A stretch of DNA of 64,000 nt from Oenanthe sinensis. Lineage: Eukaryota > Streptophyta > Magnoliopsida > Apiales > Apiaceae. The stretch's first letter is position 1; each line of letters begins with the position of its first letter. Shown here piece by piece: positions 11,881 to 22,264 of the stretch. The stretch spans positions 21,288,501-21,352,500 of the forward strand of contig JAPMAC010000209.1 in NCBI GenBank assembly GCA_028671895.1, given 5' to 3'. The notes under the pieces were generated by a model. It worked only from the letters and a program-made list of their open reading frames with translations, was not told the DNA's origin and did not search any database. A program made the position numbers and the translations under genes.

Positions 11881-12945
11881 ATGGCTCATCAATCTTCCAT
11901 AAAGCAACCCCCAAGAAAAAAGCAAAAGGGTACGGTCCATACCATTATTGCTAACATTCACAAGTATCCATCTTTTAAGCCAAGTGGGAAGGCGCAACAG
12001 GATCTTTATACGGTATTATCTAAACGTCAGGTATTACCCAATAAATATGTTGATCCATCTTCATTGGAATTGTTGAGAATTAAAGAGGAGTTTACGGGTT
12101 ACTTGTCTGATGTGGGTTGGAGTGATTTAATGACCATGGATGATCCTTCTTACCCGTTGCTTACATATGAATTCCTGAGCTCTTTCACTGTTGTTGATGA
12201 CAATACACTTTCATTCCGAATAGCTAATGTTCAACATGAAATCACAAAATCAGAATTGGGAAGCATGTTTGGGTGGCAATTAGTTGAACAAGAACCATTG
12301 CCTGAGGGTTACGCTACTCCTTTTTGGCTTAAAATCACGAGATTGTCGAAGCCTGCACGTTACGGAACTCAACATGCCTTATCTTCAGAAATAGTAAACC
12401 ATTGTGATCGTTATTTTGCTCGCCTCATGTCCTACACTATATATGGTCGTGCTGAAAGCAACAACAAAGTACAAATGGGTGAGCTTGCTTTGCTGTATTA
12501 TTTTAATGAGGGGCTACTTGTGGATTGGACAACCTTGTTAATTAACAGATTCTTGTATCAAGCCAAGCGCACAATAGGTGCTATTGTGATAGGCGGTTTT
12601 ATAACGAGAATTGCTGAGAGATTGGGTGTCTTTGATCACACCAAAACCAATATAAAAGTAGCGGATGGTGGGTCACCTACAATTAATGCAGAATATTTAG
12701 TTGGGATGCGTATGTTGTTTCGACATTCACGCGAAGGGCTGAAGCCATTACCTCACCAACGTTGGTCGGAAGACTCGGAACCAGAAGAAGATCATGTCCC
12801 CGAGCCTAAGCAAACACTTAAGGAGCAGGTGGCTGGGGTACAACGCAGCCACAATCAACTGTTACAAAAGTTAGAGAAGATGGAGAAGCAAATGGAACAC
12901 ATGTTTGCTTACATGAAGCAACACTTGCCTCGTCAAGAATCTTGA
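11881..12945 (+). CDS. Athila-type accessory ORF (env-position, ATHILA ORF family)
   Basis: The first true ATG is at 11881; the frame extends 10 codons further upstream but without ATG. The protein is 354 residues. It has a basic N-terminus with a PPRKKQK cluster that resembles a nuclear localisation signal, a globular middle rich in aromatic residues that resembles the plant 'Athila ORF' domain, an acidic stretch (SEDSEPEEDH) and a C-terminal coiled coil (leucine/glutamine/lysine heptads over the last 45 residues). The position downstream of integrase is that of the so-called envelope-like gene of Athila. No signal peptide or clear transmembrane helix is visible. The frame is intact. The function of this family is not established; the assignment is from remembered family features. 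Confidence 0.8.
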   Translation: MAHQSSIKQPPRKKQKGTVHTIIANIHKYPSFKPSGKAQQDLYTVLSKRQVLPNKYVDPSSLELLRIKEEFTGYLSDVGWSDLMTMDDPSYPLLTYEFLSSFTVVDDNTLSFRIANVQHEITKSELGSMFGWQLVEQEPLPEGYATPFWLKITRLSKPARYGTQHALSSEIVNHCDRYFARLMSYTIYGRAESNNKVQMGELALLYYFNEGLLVDWTTLLINRFLYQAKRTIGAIVIGGFITRIAERLGVFDHTKTNIKVADGGSPTINAEYLVGMRMLFRHSREGLKPLPHQRWSEDSEPEEDHVPEPKQTLKEQVAGVQRSHNQLLQKLEKMEKQMEHMFAYMKQHLPRQES

Positions 12946-13082
12946 TACCTAGGGGAGTTTTTCTTTTCTCAGTAGTTTAGTAGTATTTGTTCTTTGTTCC
13001 TTTCGTCTTTTATCTTAGTTGTTGGCGTCTTTATTTTATTTTATTGTTTTTTGTTTTTGAGTCATTGAGGACAATGTCTCAC

Positions 13083-13098
13083 TTAAGTGTGGGGATTT
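13083..13098 (+). other. Internal polypurine-tract-like site of Athila element
   Basis: TTAAGTGTGGGGATTT repeats the core of the terminal polypurine tract (14441-14456, TAAGTGTGGGGATATT) about 1.36 kb upstream of it, just after the accessory ORF. The 12-base core TTAAGTGTGGGG is identical in both. Confidence 0.6.
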
Positions 13099-14441
13099 GC
13101 GTCTTCATTTAAAAAATGGAAAAAAAAATTAAAAAAATTAAAAATCCAAATATAATTCTAGTCGTATAATATAATTAGATGATTGCATTGCATGATCTCA
13201 TTCGTTTAGTGGTTTAAGTCAGTAGCTTATGATGATATTATGAGTAACTTGTTTTTGGTTAAATCTTGCTATGATCACGTAAATGCGAATAATATTCATG
13301 CATATTATCATTTGTGCAGAGCTTATTTTTTGACACAAAATTATTGTACTCTTGGAATTGAGACTTGGACATGCTTGTTTCTTGAGGGGTAGCCTCCTGT
13401 TGATTATTGGAATTTTGACTATTCATTGTTTATCTTAGAACGTGGCATAAGTTTAAGGGAGACATGGGAGTATGTGTAAAAAAAAAAATGCATATATGAA
13501 AAAAAAAAAAAGAATAAAAGCGTAGCAATGTCTCGCTTAAATATAGCATAATTGGCTAGGTTGAGCTCATTAATACTCGAGTAATTAAGTCTTAGGGGAC
13601 TTTGTGCCTAGTAACCTAAAACCTTTTAAGGTTTGGGATTGCTGACCCAACACTCGCTACATGGGTATTAGTGCATAAATCTTTTGGGATCTCAACCATT
13701 GCACGGTCAAATAAGCTAATCACTTTGGTTAGTGAAGTCTTACGGTTGATGGAACTTCGAGTGAGTAAGTCCGAGGGGGCGCCAATCCTAGTGGCCTAAG
13801 ATCTTTATGTTCTGGGACTCACTGACCTAAAACTCGTTACATGGAGGACCTCAGTCATAGACCGAGCATATAAAGAACCAAGTGAGATGAGTAGAAGTAG
13901 GTAAAAAAATATATATATACATGTACCTTTCCATGTTAAACTTGAATGATGGCTAGTTTTAAGTAACAAAGTGTTTAAGATCTATTCTAGTACTCAACTT
14001 GGGAGCTATTAACTCGCATGACTTGTCATGTTGAAACTTGTATGTCTAAATTCTTGGTTTATTAGAGAGCATGTTTTTTTTTTATATATATAAGCACTCA
14101 CGCACGCTCTGTACTTGTGTTTATTATGTTGTGATACTGTGGTGTGAGCTTGGTTTTCTAAACCTGTTGCATAGGCTGAAGATTATCGCTGACTTGACAT
14201 ACACTATTCTATTGGGGATCATTTGCATATCATTTACATTATTATTATATGAGCTAGATGAATTTTGTGGGTATATTCACTATAGGCCCTCACGAGACAA
14301 AACTCGTCCTACTAGGACTGCCTAGGGGTTTAAAGGCTTGTTGCATATGCTCAATGCAATCGTGTCTTCTACGAAAGTGATGGTAATAAATTAGGATATA
14401 GTTGTTATTTTCTTTCTTTGCCCGAGGACGTGCAAAATCTT

Positions 14442-14456
14442 AAGTGTGGGGATATT
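14442..14456 (+). other. Polypurine tract of Athila element
   Basis: AAGTGTGGGGATATT directly abuts the 3' LTR start at 14457, the position required for priming plus-strand synthesis. Confidence 0.8.
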
Positions 14457-15779
14457 TGATAAGTAGATATTTATTATGAGTTTATCCCTATATTTTTAAG
14501 TAATTTTGCATGAAATTGGATTTTATTAATGTGTTTTAATATTTTATTGTAGGAAACAAGAATTTATAGGAGTGGAGCTTAAAGTACAAAATTTGGGCTT
14601 ATATTATGCAAAATCCGGATTTTTTTGGACAGCTTGAGCAGTCGTTATTGTTTGGGCTCTATCTAGAGTTTTACAACTCCGTTTTAGGCCCATAAACAGT
14701 CATTGGAAAGCTTGGAAGAAGATCTTTATTTCTACCATGGGCTCAATATTCAAATCTGCTCTTATCTGCCCAGAACAGCCCAGCAACAGAAGCCTACGAA
14801 TTTCTTAATTAGAATTATATTCTAATTAGGACTTCTTTCTTGGATTAAAATTAATTTATTAAAAATACTTGAGAAAGGGAGAGGGATTTTTTGTTATTCA
14901 GGGAGAGAGAGAGATAGAACGTGCCTTTTGGTGAGTGAAAAAAGAGATACAGAAGGAAGACCTAGCCCTAGCAGTTACACGCAAGAACAAGGAAGAAGAT
15001 TCAAGGGAGAAGAAGAATTCTAGAGTTTTATCTTCTCTCTTCTTCACTTTTTTTTATTGTAAACTTGTTACTATGTCTTCTTTCTTGTATTATTTACTCT
15101 CTTTTGTGATGTTGAACTAAATTTCCTTCTAGGCCTTTAATGGATTTTTTTGTTTATATATAAGTGTTTTTCAATTCTCTATTTTCGTGTGGATTACAAT
15201 TGTTTATAGTAATTTATTCTTAATGCTTTTCAAGGAATGATCAATCTTGAAATTGATTTGTTTGTTTAGGTTGGCTTGGAAAAGTAGTCTAAATAAAGAC
15301 CCAATTATTATAACTTGAGATTAACAATGTGTTAATTTGTGTTTAGGATAGGAATATACCTAAATACCTCAAGTAGTCAAATTAAGGTTATGTGTTAATG
15401 CTGCTCAAAGATTTAAATTCTACATAGGGATATGGGAGTTAATCTGTTGAGTTAGAATCACTTGAGATTCGGAAGGTCCTCGTGAATACTTGTTTGCCTT
15501 AGACTAGCAATTGAAGCACTAAAATAGAGATGCAACTTTACTTATTAAAGAACATGAGATGAAGTTGAAGGCCTAGCTTTATTAATCTTGGTAATTTATT
15601 TGTGTTAGTTTAGTTTTAGTGATAATTATTATTTTCTAGAATCTATTGTTATTTGACTTGAATTAATTGAATAATATTGTGTGGTATTTAACAACTTAAA
15701 ATTAGTCCCCGTGGGAACGAATTTATATACTACTTGTCTAGATACGTGCACTTGCGTATAGGTTGTAAAACCGCTAACA
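14457..15779 (+). repeat. Athila 3' LTR
   Basis: It is 1323 bp long with TGAT...AACA termini, matches 4037-5359 except at two positions, and is followed by the TCCAC target duplication. Confidence 0.96.
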
Positions 15780-15823
15780 TCCACATTTTCTAGCCCTATA
15801 GTGTGTGTGTCTTCAAGTGTGGG

Positions 15824-17074
15824 CTAAGGTTGAGTGTGTTCAACCTGTTGTGCAGACTCTTTACAAGATGCCATGGGTGACTGGCCAAGTTCAATAGATA
15901 CCCCCTGTTGAGAGGAGACATCTAGAGATGTGTTTTGATCCCTATTAAGATCTGTGCCCTTTTGAGAGGACATAGTCTGGCTTACAGAAGTTGATACCCT
16001 TGCCTTCTTTCTCTTAGGCTCACCAGGGCCCTCTGTGGGTTCTGTGTTCAGACTACCAACCTTATTTGCTGCATCTAGTGCAGTTTCATCACCTACCTGT
16101 GGAAAGGTTTCGATCCTAGGTTGAGTGGTTCTCATCCTTTTAGAAATCTGGCCCTTTTGTGAGGAATCAGACCCTTGGCTGATATTTTTGGTGACTCTAG
16201 AAGGCCGGACTCCTTCAAAAGGTTTGGAGTGTGGGTTAGGAATGGAGAGGTCAACACCATTCTCATCACTCAAGGAGAACACATTGTAGTCCCCAACAAT
16301 TTTTAAATTTAATCTATTGATGGTTGAAAACATGAAATCAGTTATAAACAGACTCAATTCAGTGTTAAGTGGTTTACTGGTTAACAAAGACTGGGTGTTT
16401 TTCTTTAATGTTGGGGACTCCATGCATTGAACACTATCTAAATTAATTATACCTACAACGGAGTTAATTATAAGCATAAAGAATCTAGGATAGTAAATTA
16501 CCGGTTTTCTGGCTTCTTTTTTTCCCAGAACCAGCTTGAACAGTGGCATCAAGAGCTTTCAAATGTCAATCCTATAGTTGTGCACCATGGAATGCACAAT
16601 CTTCCTGATGTATGATGGCACTTCATTCCAGCCACTAGTTTTACTGGACATGGACCTTGAGACAGCATTCAGCATCATACTCCATTCTTTATTTAGATAT
16701 TTCCTGTCCATTCCTCCCGAAGGATACCATTCATCACTATCTGCATTGAGCTTGGGTCCAGCATACCCGACCATCTTGAAGAACTTGGCAAGTTGTTCTT
16801 CACTTGCAGGCTCCTTAAATAGAAAGCCTTCAGCCTCTTCCACATGAAGAGCCTTGTTGATGTGAGAGGAATCAATGGTATAAGAGGTACCATTGATTTG
16901 GAAAGAGATAGAGCTCGCATCTTGCTCCCCCTCACATACTGCAGAGGTCCAGAAATGAGAAAGTCTAGGAATTTCCAGGTGGGGACTTGCAGTTAGGGCA
17001 TAGGTTAGGTATGAGTTGTTCATGAAGCCAACAAGAGGTTTGAAGGCTTCTCCAGCTTCACTAACTGAAGCCAT
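15824..17074 (-). pseudogene. Accessory (env-position) ORF of the Sirevirus element, 5' part
   Basis: The likely ATG is at 17074-17072 (MASVSEAGEAF), preceded by a CT-rich leader and a TATA-like box at 17281-17289. The frame is interrupted by TGA at 16559-16561 and TAG at 15824-15826, then continues in the same frame to the Athila insertion point and beyond it (537-4036). The first about 170 residues form a globular, aromatic-rich block (SHFWTSAVCEGEQ, INKALHVEEAEGFLF). The following part is Ser/Thr/Gln-rich and contains PKRKKAR (coded near 15995-16020), which looks like a monopartite nuclear localisation signal, and a second basic patch (SKRMRT). Sirevirus env-like genes occupy this place, but these features suggest a nuclear rather than a membrane protein. 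No catalytic motif is recognised. Confidence 0.75.
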
Positions 17075-17280
17075 GGTAGTGAAGTTGGTTTGGGCAAGAG
17101 AACAAATAATTTGTGGTCTAGATATGGTTACAAGAAAATGGTTTAGATCTAGGTTTAGAGAGTTGAAGAACGGTTTAGAGAAAAAGTTGCAGAGTTGTAG
17201 AGAAAGTAGAGGGTTTTTAGGACGTTTGAATATTTGAAGATTAAAGAGAAATAAAGAAAGTGAGAGATTAAAGCTGTTTG

Positions 17281-17289
17281 TATATATAT
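17281..17289 (-). promoter_or_regulatory. TATA-like box upstream of the Sirevirus accessory ORF
   Basis: The minus strand reads CATATATATAC about 210 bases upstream of the candidate ATG at 17074, followed by a CT-rich stretch typical of plant 5' leaders, and lies just downstream of the TGACAGTA array. An internal promoter for the accessory gene is an inference. Confidence 0.4.
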
Positions 17290-17334
17290 GATGTGAAAAA
17301 GATACTATCAAGAAAGAATTTTAAACGAATTAAA

Positions 17335-17880
17335 GTGACAGTTGTCTTCAAGTTCCATTCTTTGACAGTAACTCATGCGCTAGAAATCACAAACACTCTT
17401 GACAGTAACATTAGCGATTAGAGAATATATATAATTAATGAATACCTCTAATATTAACTGGTGACAGTATGTTATGCGGAGGTTTTAGAAAAACTGTACT
17501 GTCAAAGGATATTGACAGTAAGTTTCATTTCCGCATACTATACTATCACTATTTCTCAACTCTTTGACAGTAGGTTTCACAGGATTTGACAGTAAGTTTT
17601 AATCCCGCGAAACATACTGTCAAGGCTTCACAACCTGTTGACAGTAAGTTTCACAGAATTTGACAGTAAGTTTTAATCCCGCAAAACATACTGTCAAGAC
17701 TTCTTAAACATGTGACAGTAAGTTTTCACAGATTTTGATAGTAACTTGTTACCATATGATAGGTATAGATAAAACATACTGTCAAGAATTTTGATAGTAC
17801 TTTTTATTAAGTTACTTAAAAATCAATTAGTTAACCTCTCAGTTAATTATCATCATGTCTTATCACTGTGATAGTAATCA
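17335..17880. repeat. Array of TGACAGTA / TACTGTCA motifs between pol and accessory ORF
   Basis: Nine exact TGACAGTA copies (starting at 17363, 17400, 17462, 17513, 17565, 17587, 17639, 17661, 17713) and four exact TACTGTCA copies (17497, 17615, 17689, 17777) occur within 422 bases, plus near matches such as TGATAGTA and TGACAGTT. Spacing is irregular and both orientations occur. Some copies sit in a larger degenerate repeat (TTTGACAGTAAGTTTTAATC, then a CCCGC block and AACATACTGTCAAG). Chance expectation for one 8-mer on both strands in this length is about 0.01. Confidence 0.9.
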
Positions 17881-17954
17881 AAACACCTCTAGAGGCCATT
17901 AATTCACAGTGAGAATCAGTTAACTAAAATTTTGATCAACTAAACAGAGTTACA

Positions 17955-18821
17955 TCAACATGTTAAGTTTAACATACCCAATTCACTCACTAGCCTGTTG
18001 AAAGTCTTTTCATCCAGTGGTTTGGTAAAGATGTCTGCAAGTTGCTTCTCTGTGGGCACATAGATTAGCTTGATTGTGCCTTCCTCCACATGTTCTCTAA
18101 TGAAATGATGTCTGATGTCAAAATGATTAGTTTTGGAATGTTGAACAGGATTCTCTGAAATTGCTATGGCACTAGTGTTGTCACAAAAGATAGAAATTCC
18201 TTGCAGTGTCAACCCATAGTCCAATAGTTGGTTCCTCATCCAAAGAAGCTGAGCACAGCAACTACCAGCTGCAATATATTCAGCCTCTGCAGTTGAATTT
18301 GACACTGAATGTTGCTTCTTGCTAAACCAAGAGACCAATCTTTCCCCCAAAAACTGATAGCTACCTGTTGTACTCTTTTTGTCTATTCTGCACCCTGCAT
18401 AGTCTGAGTCTGAATATCCAACCAAGTCGAAACTAGAATCCTTAGGATACCAAAGGCGTAAGTTTTGAGTGCCTTTCACATATCTGAGAATTCTTTTCAC
18501 TGCCATTAAATGTGACTCCTTTGGATCAGACTGAAACCTTGCACATAAACCTGTTGCAAACATTATGTCAGGCCTGCTAGCTGTTAGGTAGAGGAGAGAG
18601 CCAATCATTCCTCTATACATCTTGTTGTCCACCTTCTTTCCTTTTGGATCCTTGTCAAGTTGAGTTGCTGTTGAGATTGGAGTTTTTGCAGGAGATGAGT
18701 CTTCCATATCAAATCTTTTCAAAAGATCTTTAACATACTTAATTTGGCAGATAAATATTCCATCTTCTTTTTGATAGACTTGAAGTCCAAGAAAGAATAC
18801 TAATTCACCCATCATACTCAT
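17955..18821 (-). pseudogene. Sirevirus pol, RT C-terminus and RNase H
   Basis: This is the direct in-frame continuation of the upstream pol segment, separated only by TAG at 18819-18821. It encodes the RT thumb (GELVFFLGLQVYQKEDGIFI), then the copia RNase H with GYSDSDYAG, STTGSYQFLG, STAEAEYIAA and the closing KQLADIFTKPLDEKTF. The stop at 17955 is the normal pol terminus, with the motif-rich spacer following. Confidence 0.93.
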
Positions 18822-21800
18822 CTAATATTTGTTCTGCATTAACTCTGAGAATTTCTTGCATAACTCTTCATTTGTTGAACCAAAGATAATGTCATCAACA
18901 TATACTTGGACTAGAATGATATCCTTTCCATGCTTTTTATAGAAAAGAGTTTTATCCACAATCCCTCTTGTAAAGTTATTATCAAGAAGAAACTTGGAAA
19001 GAGTATCATACCAAGCCCTTGGTGCTTGCTTTAGACCATACAATGCCTTGAGTAGTCTGTACACAAAGTTTTTCATCTTTGGATCTTCAAAGCCTGGAGG
19101 TTGTTCAACATACACTTCTTCTTCTAATTCTCCATTGAGGAAAGCACTCTTAACATCCATTTGAAAAACTTTGAAGTTGTTGAATGCAGCAAAAGACAAA
19201 AAGATTCTTATTACTTCAAGTCTAGCAACAGGAGAAAATGTTTCTTCATAGTCAATCCCTTCCTGTTGACAGTAGCCTTTTGCCACCAGCCTTGCTTTGT
19301 TTCTTGTGACAGTTCCACAGTCATCCATCTTGTTCCTATAAACCCATTTGGTGCCTATAATAGATTTGTTCTTTGGCCTAGGCAACAACTCCCAAACACA
19401 GCTTCTTTCAAATTGATTCAGCTCCTCTTGCATAGCATTAATCCAATCTGGATCACCCAAAGCTTCTTCTAGAGTTTTAGGTTCTGTTTGAGATAGAAAA
19501 CAAGAGTACATGCATTCATTGGCAACATTTCTTCTTTTTTTGACTCCAGTTCCTGGATCACCAATAATTAAATCATTAGTGTGATCTCTGTTCCATTTAG
19601 TTCCTCTTAAAGAGTCACTAGAGTCTTCAGCATTTTGTTGATTGACAGCATCTTTTGTTTTTGCACTGTTGACAGCATCAATTTCTTCAAGTCCACTATT
19701 CATTAGAACATTCCCAGAAAAATCAGTTGTTTGGGCATTTCCTTCATGTTCTCCAGAATTGCTAGGAACCATTGTTGGACCAGAAATATTGTGATCAATA
19801 CTTGGTGAATCCTCTTCAATCTCTTCTAGATAGCCTTGGTTTTCAAAGATTAAAGCTTCTGTTTCTTGACTTCCTTCAATTTCAGGAAATTTAGTTTCAT
19901 CAAAGGTGACATTTACACTCTCCTCCACAGTCTTGTGATCAATGATGTAGACTCTATAGGCACTCCTGTCAATACCATATCCCATGAAGATTCCTTCAAG
20001 TGCTTTAGTATCAAACTTTCCTTTGATCTCATTTGAGTCTTTCATGAAGTAGCACTTGCTCCCAAAGACATGAAAATAGTTGACAGTTGGTTTCCTTCCT
20101 GTAAGCAATTCATAGGGTATCTTTCCATAGGCTTTGTTGACTACAGTCATGTTTTGAGTGCAACAGGCTGTATTGATTGCTTCACCCCAGAAATAGGTAG
20201 GGAGTTTTGCTTCACTCAACATTGTTCTTGCAGCCTCAATTAGAGTTCTATTTTTTCTTTCCACAACACCATTTTGCTGAGGTGTTCTTGGTGCAGAGAA
20301 TTGTTGAGTGATTCCATTGTCTTTGCAGAAATCATTCATGATACTATTTTTGAACTCAGTACCATTATCACTTCTCAAGGTCTGCACTTTGTACTTGGGA
20401 TTTTTGTCAAGAACCCTAACCAAATCAATAATTTCTTGTGCAGCTTCATCCTTGGATGTTAGAAACCTTACCCAAGTGTATCTTGAGAAATCATCAACCA
20501 TTACCAAAGCATATCTTTTTCTTTCCAATGATTGCACATTCACAGGACCAAACAAGTCCATGTGAATTAGTTGAAATGCTTCATTGATTGAACCACTAGG
20601 AGTGCTTTTATGAGCAGCTCTCCTTAGTTTCCCTTTCTGGCAATCCTCACATAATCCTTCTTGACAGAATTCAAGTTGAGGTAGCCCTTTCACCAACTCT
20701 CTCTTCATTAGATGATTCATTGCTTTGAAATTCAAATGAGAGAGCTTCTTATGCCACAGCCAACTTTCAGTTGAAGAGGCCTTATTATAGAAACAGTAGA
20801 CCTTGTCTTTCCTTACAGAATCCAAGTCAGCAATGTAGAGGCTTTCTTTCCTTACACCTTGAAGAACTTCTTCTTCTGTCTTTTTATTGATAATGGAGCA
20901 TCTGTCTTGATCAAAACCAACCTTGAAACCTCTTTCACAAAATTGAGTAACACTCAACAAATTGTGCTTCAAACCATTTACTAGAGCAATTTTCTCAATT
21001 TTCAAGTTTCCAACTTCCAGTATGCCATATCCCATTGTGAAACCAATGTTATTATCACCAAAGGTTACACAAGGGCCAGCCATTTCCTTGAACTGTGATA
21101 GCAGGGCTTTATCACCTGTCATGTGTCCTGAACATCCACTATCAATGATCCACATGATTCTTTTATTTTTCCTGTTGCCCTGCAAAGCAAAACATCTCAA
21201 GTTGCTTTTGGTACCCAACTTTCATTGGGTCCATTTTGTTTAGCTAAATCACAGTTTGAAGTTGATTCAGTTGTATTTCTTTCTTTTGCTTTTAACAAGA
21301 CTCCTGTAGCTACCCATTCCGTTTTGAATATAGGTTTGATAGTTTTGTTCTTGGGTGGCTTGTTCATCCTGACTTTAGGAGGACTTGGAGTCTTTGCCTT
21401 TCCAGTTTTAGCATTGTTATGCAAGCATTTTTGATTATTAGCAAAAGGCAGATTAAAGCAAACATTCATCAAATTCATTTTGCATGAAATACAATCAAAG
21501 TCACCACAGTGAGTTACTTGTTTGTTCTTTAAAGGCATGTTGTGTAAGTTTCCATTGCTAGAGGTAGCATTCTTATCAATGGACTTGACCTTCTTGCAAA
21601 CATGAGTTAGATGACTAGAAGACCCACAATTATTGCACAACTTTTTAGGAGCATTAGGAATATAATCATAATTGTTCTTTTTGTTTATCCCTAATTTTCC
21701 ATTTCTGTTCTTCTTGGTCTTCATGACAGTATGTTTAGAAGTTACTGTCATGCTGGTGTTGACAGTAGGTTTAGATGTAGTTATCTTGACAGTATCTTCT

Positions 21801-22234
21801 GAACTTACTGTCGAGCCAGTATTGACAGTATCTTTTAAACAAAGGTTACTGTCAGAGTCAAAACTAACTGTCTTGGGGATTTTGACAATATCTTTTACCT
21901 TAAGGATTTTTCTGACAGCATCAATTTCCTCATCATCTATCTCTTGTTTGATTACTAAAGCTTCCTCATCAAACTCAAATTCAGCCTTTTTGAACAATGG
22001 ATTCTTAACCTTCTTTAGAATGGATGGTTTGACAGTATGTATGACTTCTTCTTCTACAACATGTTTCTTTCCAGATTTCTTCTCATAGTCAAAACTTATA
22101 CCTACCTTTTGATATTCAGTATTATTATCATGGTAAGATTTTAACAGAGAGGAGGAATTCTTATAGGCCTTGATTTTTAGCTCATTTTCAGAAATCTGTT
22201 TTCTAAGAAATTCCTCAATCTGAGAAGCACACAC
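18822..22234 (-). pseudogene. Sirevirus gag C-terminus, protease, integrase and RT
   Basis: Two frames joined by a frameshift near 21197-21218. The upstream part (22234-21197) is the linker after the zinc knuckle, lysine-rich with repeated Thr-Val, and includes a CNNCGSSSHLTHVC knuckle-like motif. Downstream come the protease (WIIDSGCSGHMTGD), the integrase HHCC finger (WLWHKKLSHLNFK, then CEDCQKGK), the DDE core (IHMDLFGPV, LRSDNGTEF, NGVVERKNRTL), and the copia RT (FQMDVKSAFLNGELEEEVYV and QVYVDDIIFG). The order PR-INT-RT defines copia. The TAG at 18819 ends this segment. The polyprotein cannot be made as written. Confidence 0.93.
21724..22037. repeat. TGACAGTA/TACTGTCA motif cluster inside Sirevirus gag-pol coding sequence
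   Basis: Seven exact copies occur at 21724, 21743, 21760, 21787, 21823, 21847 and 22030, with further near matches (TTACTGTCGA, TTGACAATA, CTGACAGCA). On the coding strand each ACTGTC gives Thr-Val, producing a linker with many TV pairs (DTVNTG, STVSSEDTVK, PTVNTSMTVTSKHTV). The same 8-mer forms the noncoding array at 17335-17880 and occurs in the LTRs. Confidence 0.85.
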
Positions 22235-22264
22235 AATCTTGTTCTTAAGAATCTCATTTTCTTA

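Larger units (their letters stand above)
12946..14456 (+). other. Athila 3' untranslated region with degenerate internal duplication
   Basis: About 1.5 kb without a convincing gene. Two related segments, roughly 13585-13680 and 13770-13870, share an order of blocks (GTCTTAGGGG/GTCCGAGGGG, CCTAGTRRCCTAA, GGGA-T-CTGACC, ACTCGYTACATGG), pointing to an old tandem duplication. The region ends at the polypurine tract. Confidence 0.6.
4037..15779 (+). mobile_element. Young Ty3/gypsy Athila-type LTR retrotransposon nested in the Sirevirus
   Basis: Two 1323-bp LTRs (4037-5359 and 14457-15779) flank gag-pol and an extra ORF. A perfect 5-bp target duplication TCCAC (4032-4036 and 15780-15784) brackets the element. 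The LTRs align without gaps and I find only two differences (4356 T versus 14776 C; 4841 G versus 15261 T), about 0.15 percent. At usual plant substitution rates this means an insertion within roughly the last hundred thousand years. The primer site resembles the 3' end of tRNA-Asp, the RT carries the long insertion typical of Athila, and the third ORF resembles the Athila ORF family. The element is 11743 bp long and structurally complete, with one in-frame stop in gag. Confidence 0.96.

Noticed and set aside
17335..17880. The short repeats with irregular spacers could be read as a CRISPR-like array
   Set aside because: The genome is a plant's, the repeat is only 8 bases, occurs in both orientations with irregular spacing, and also occurs in LTRs and coding DNA.
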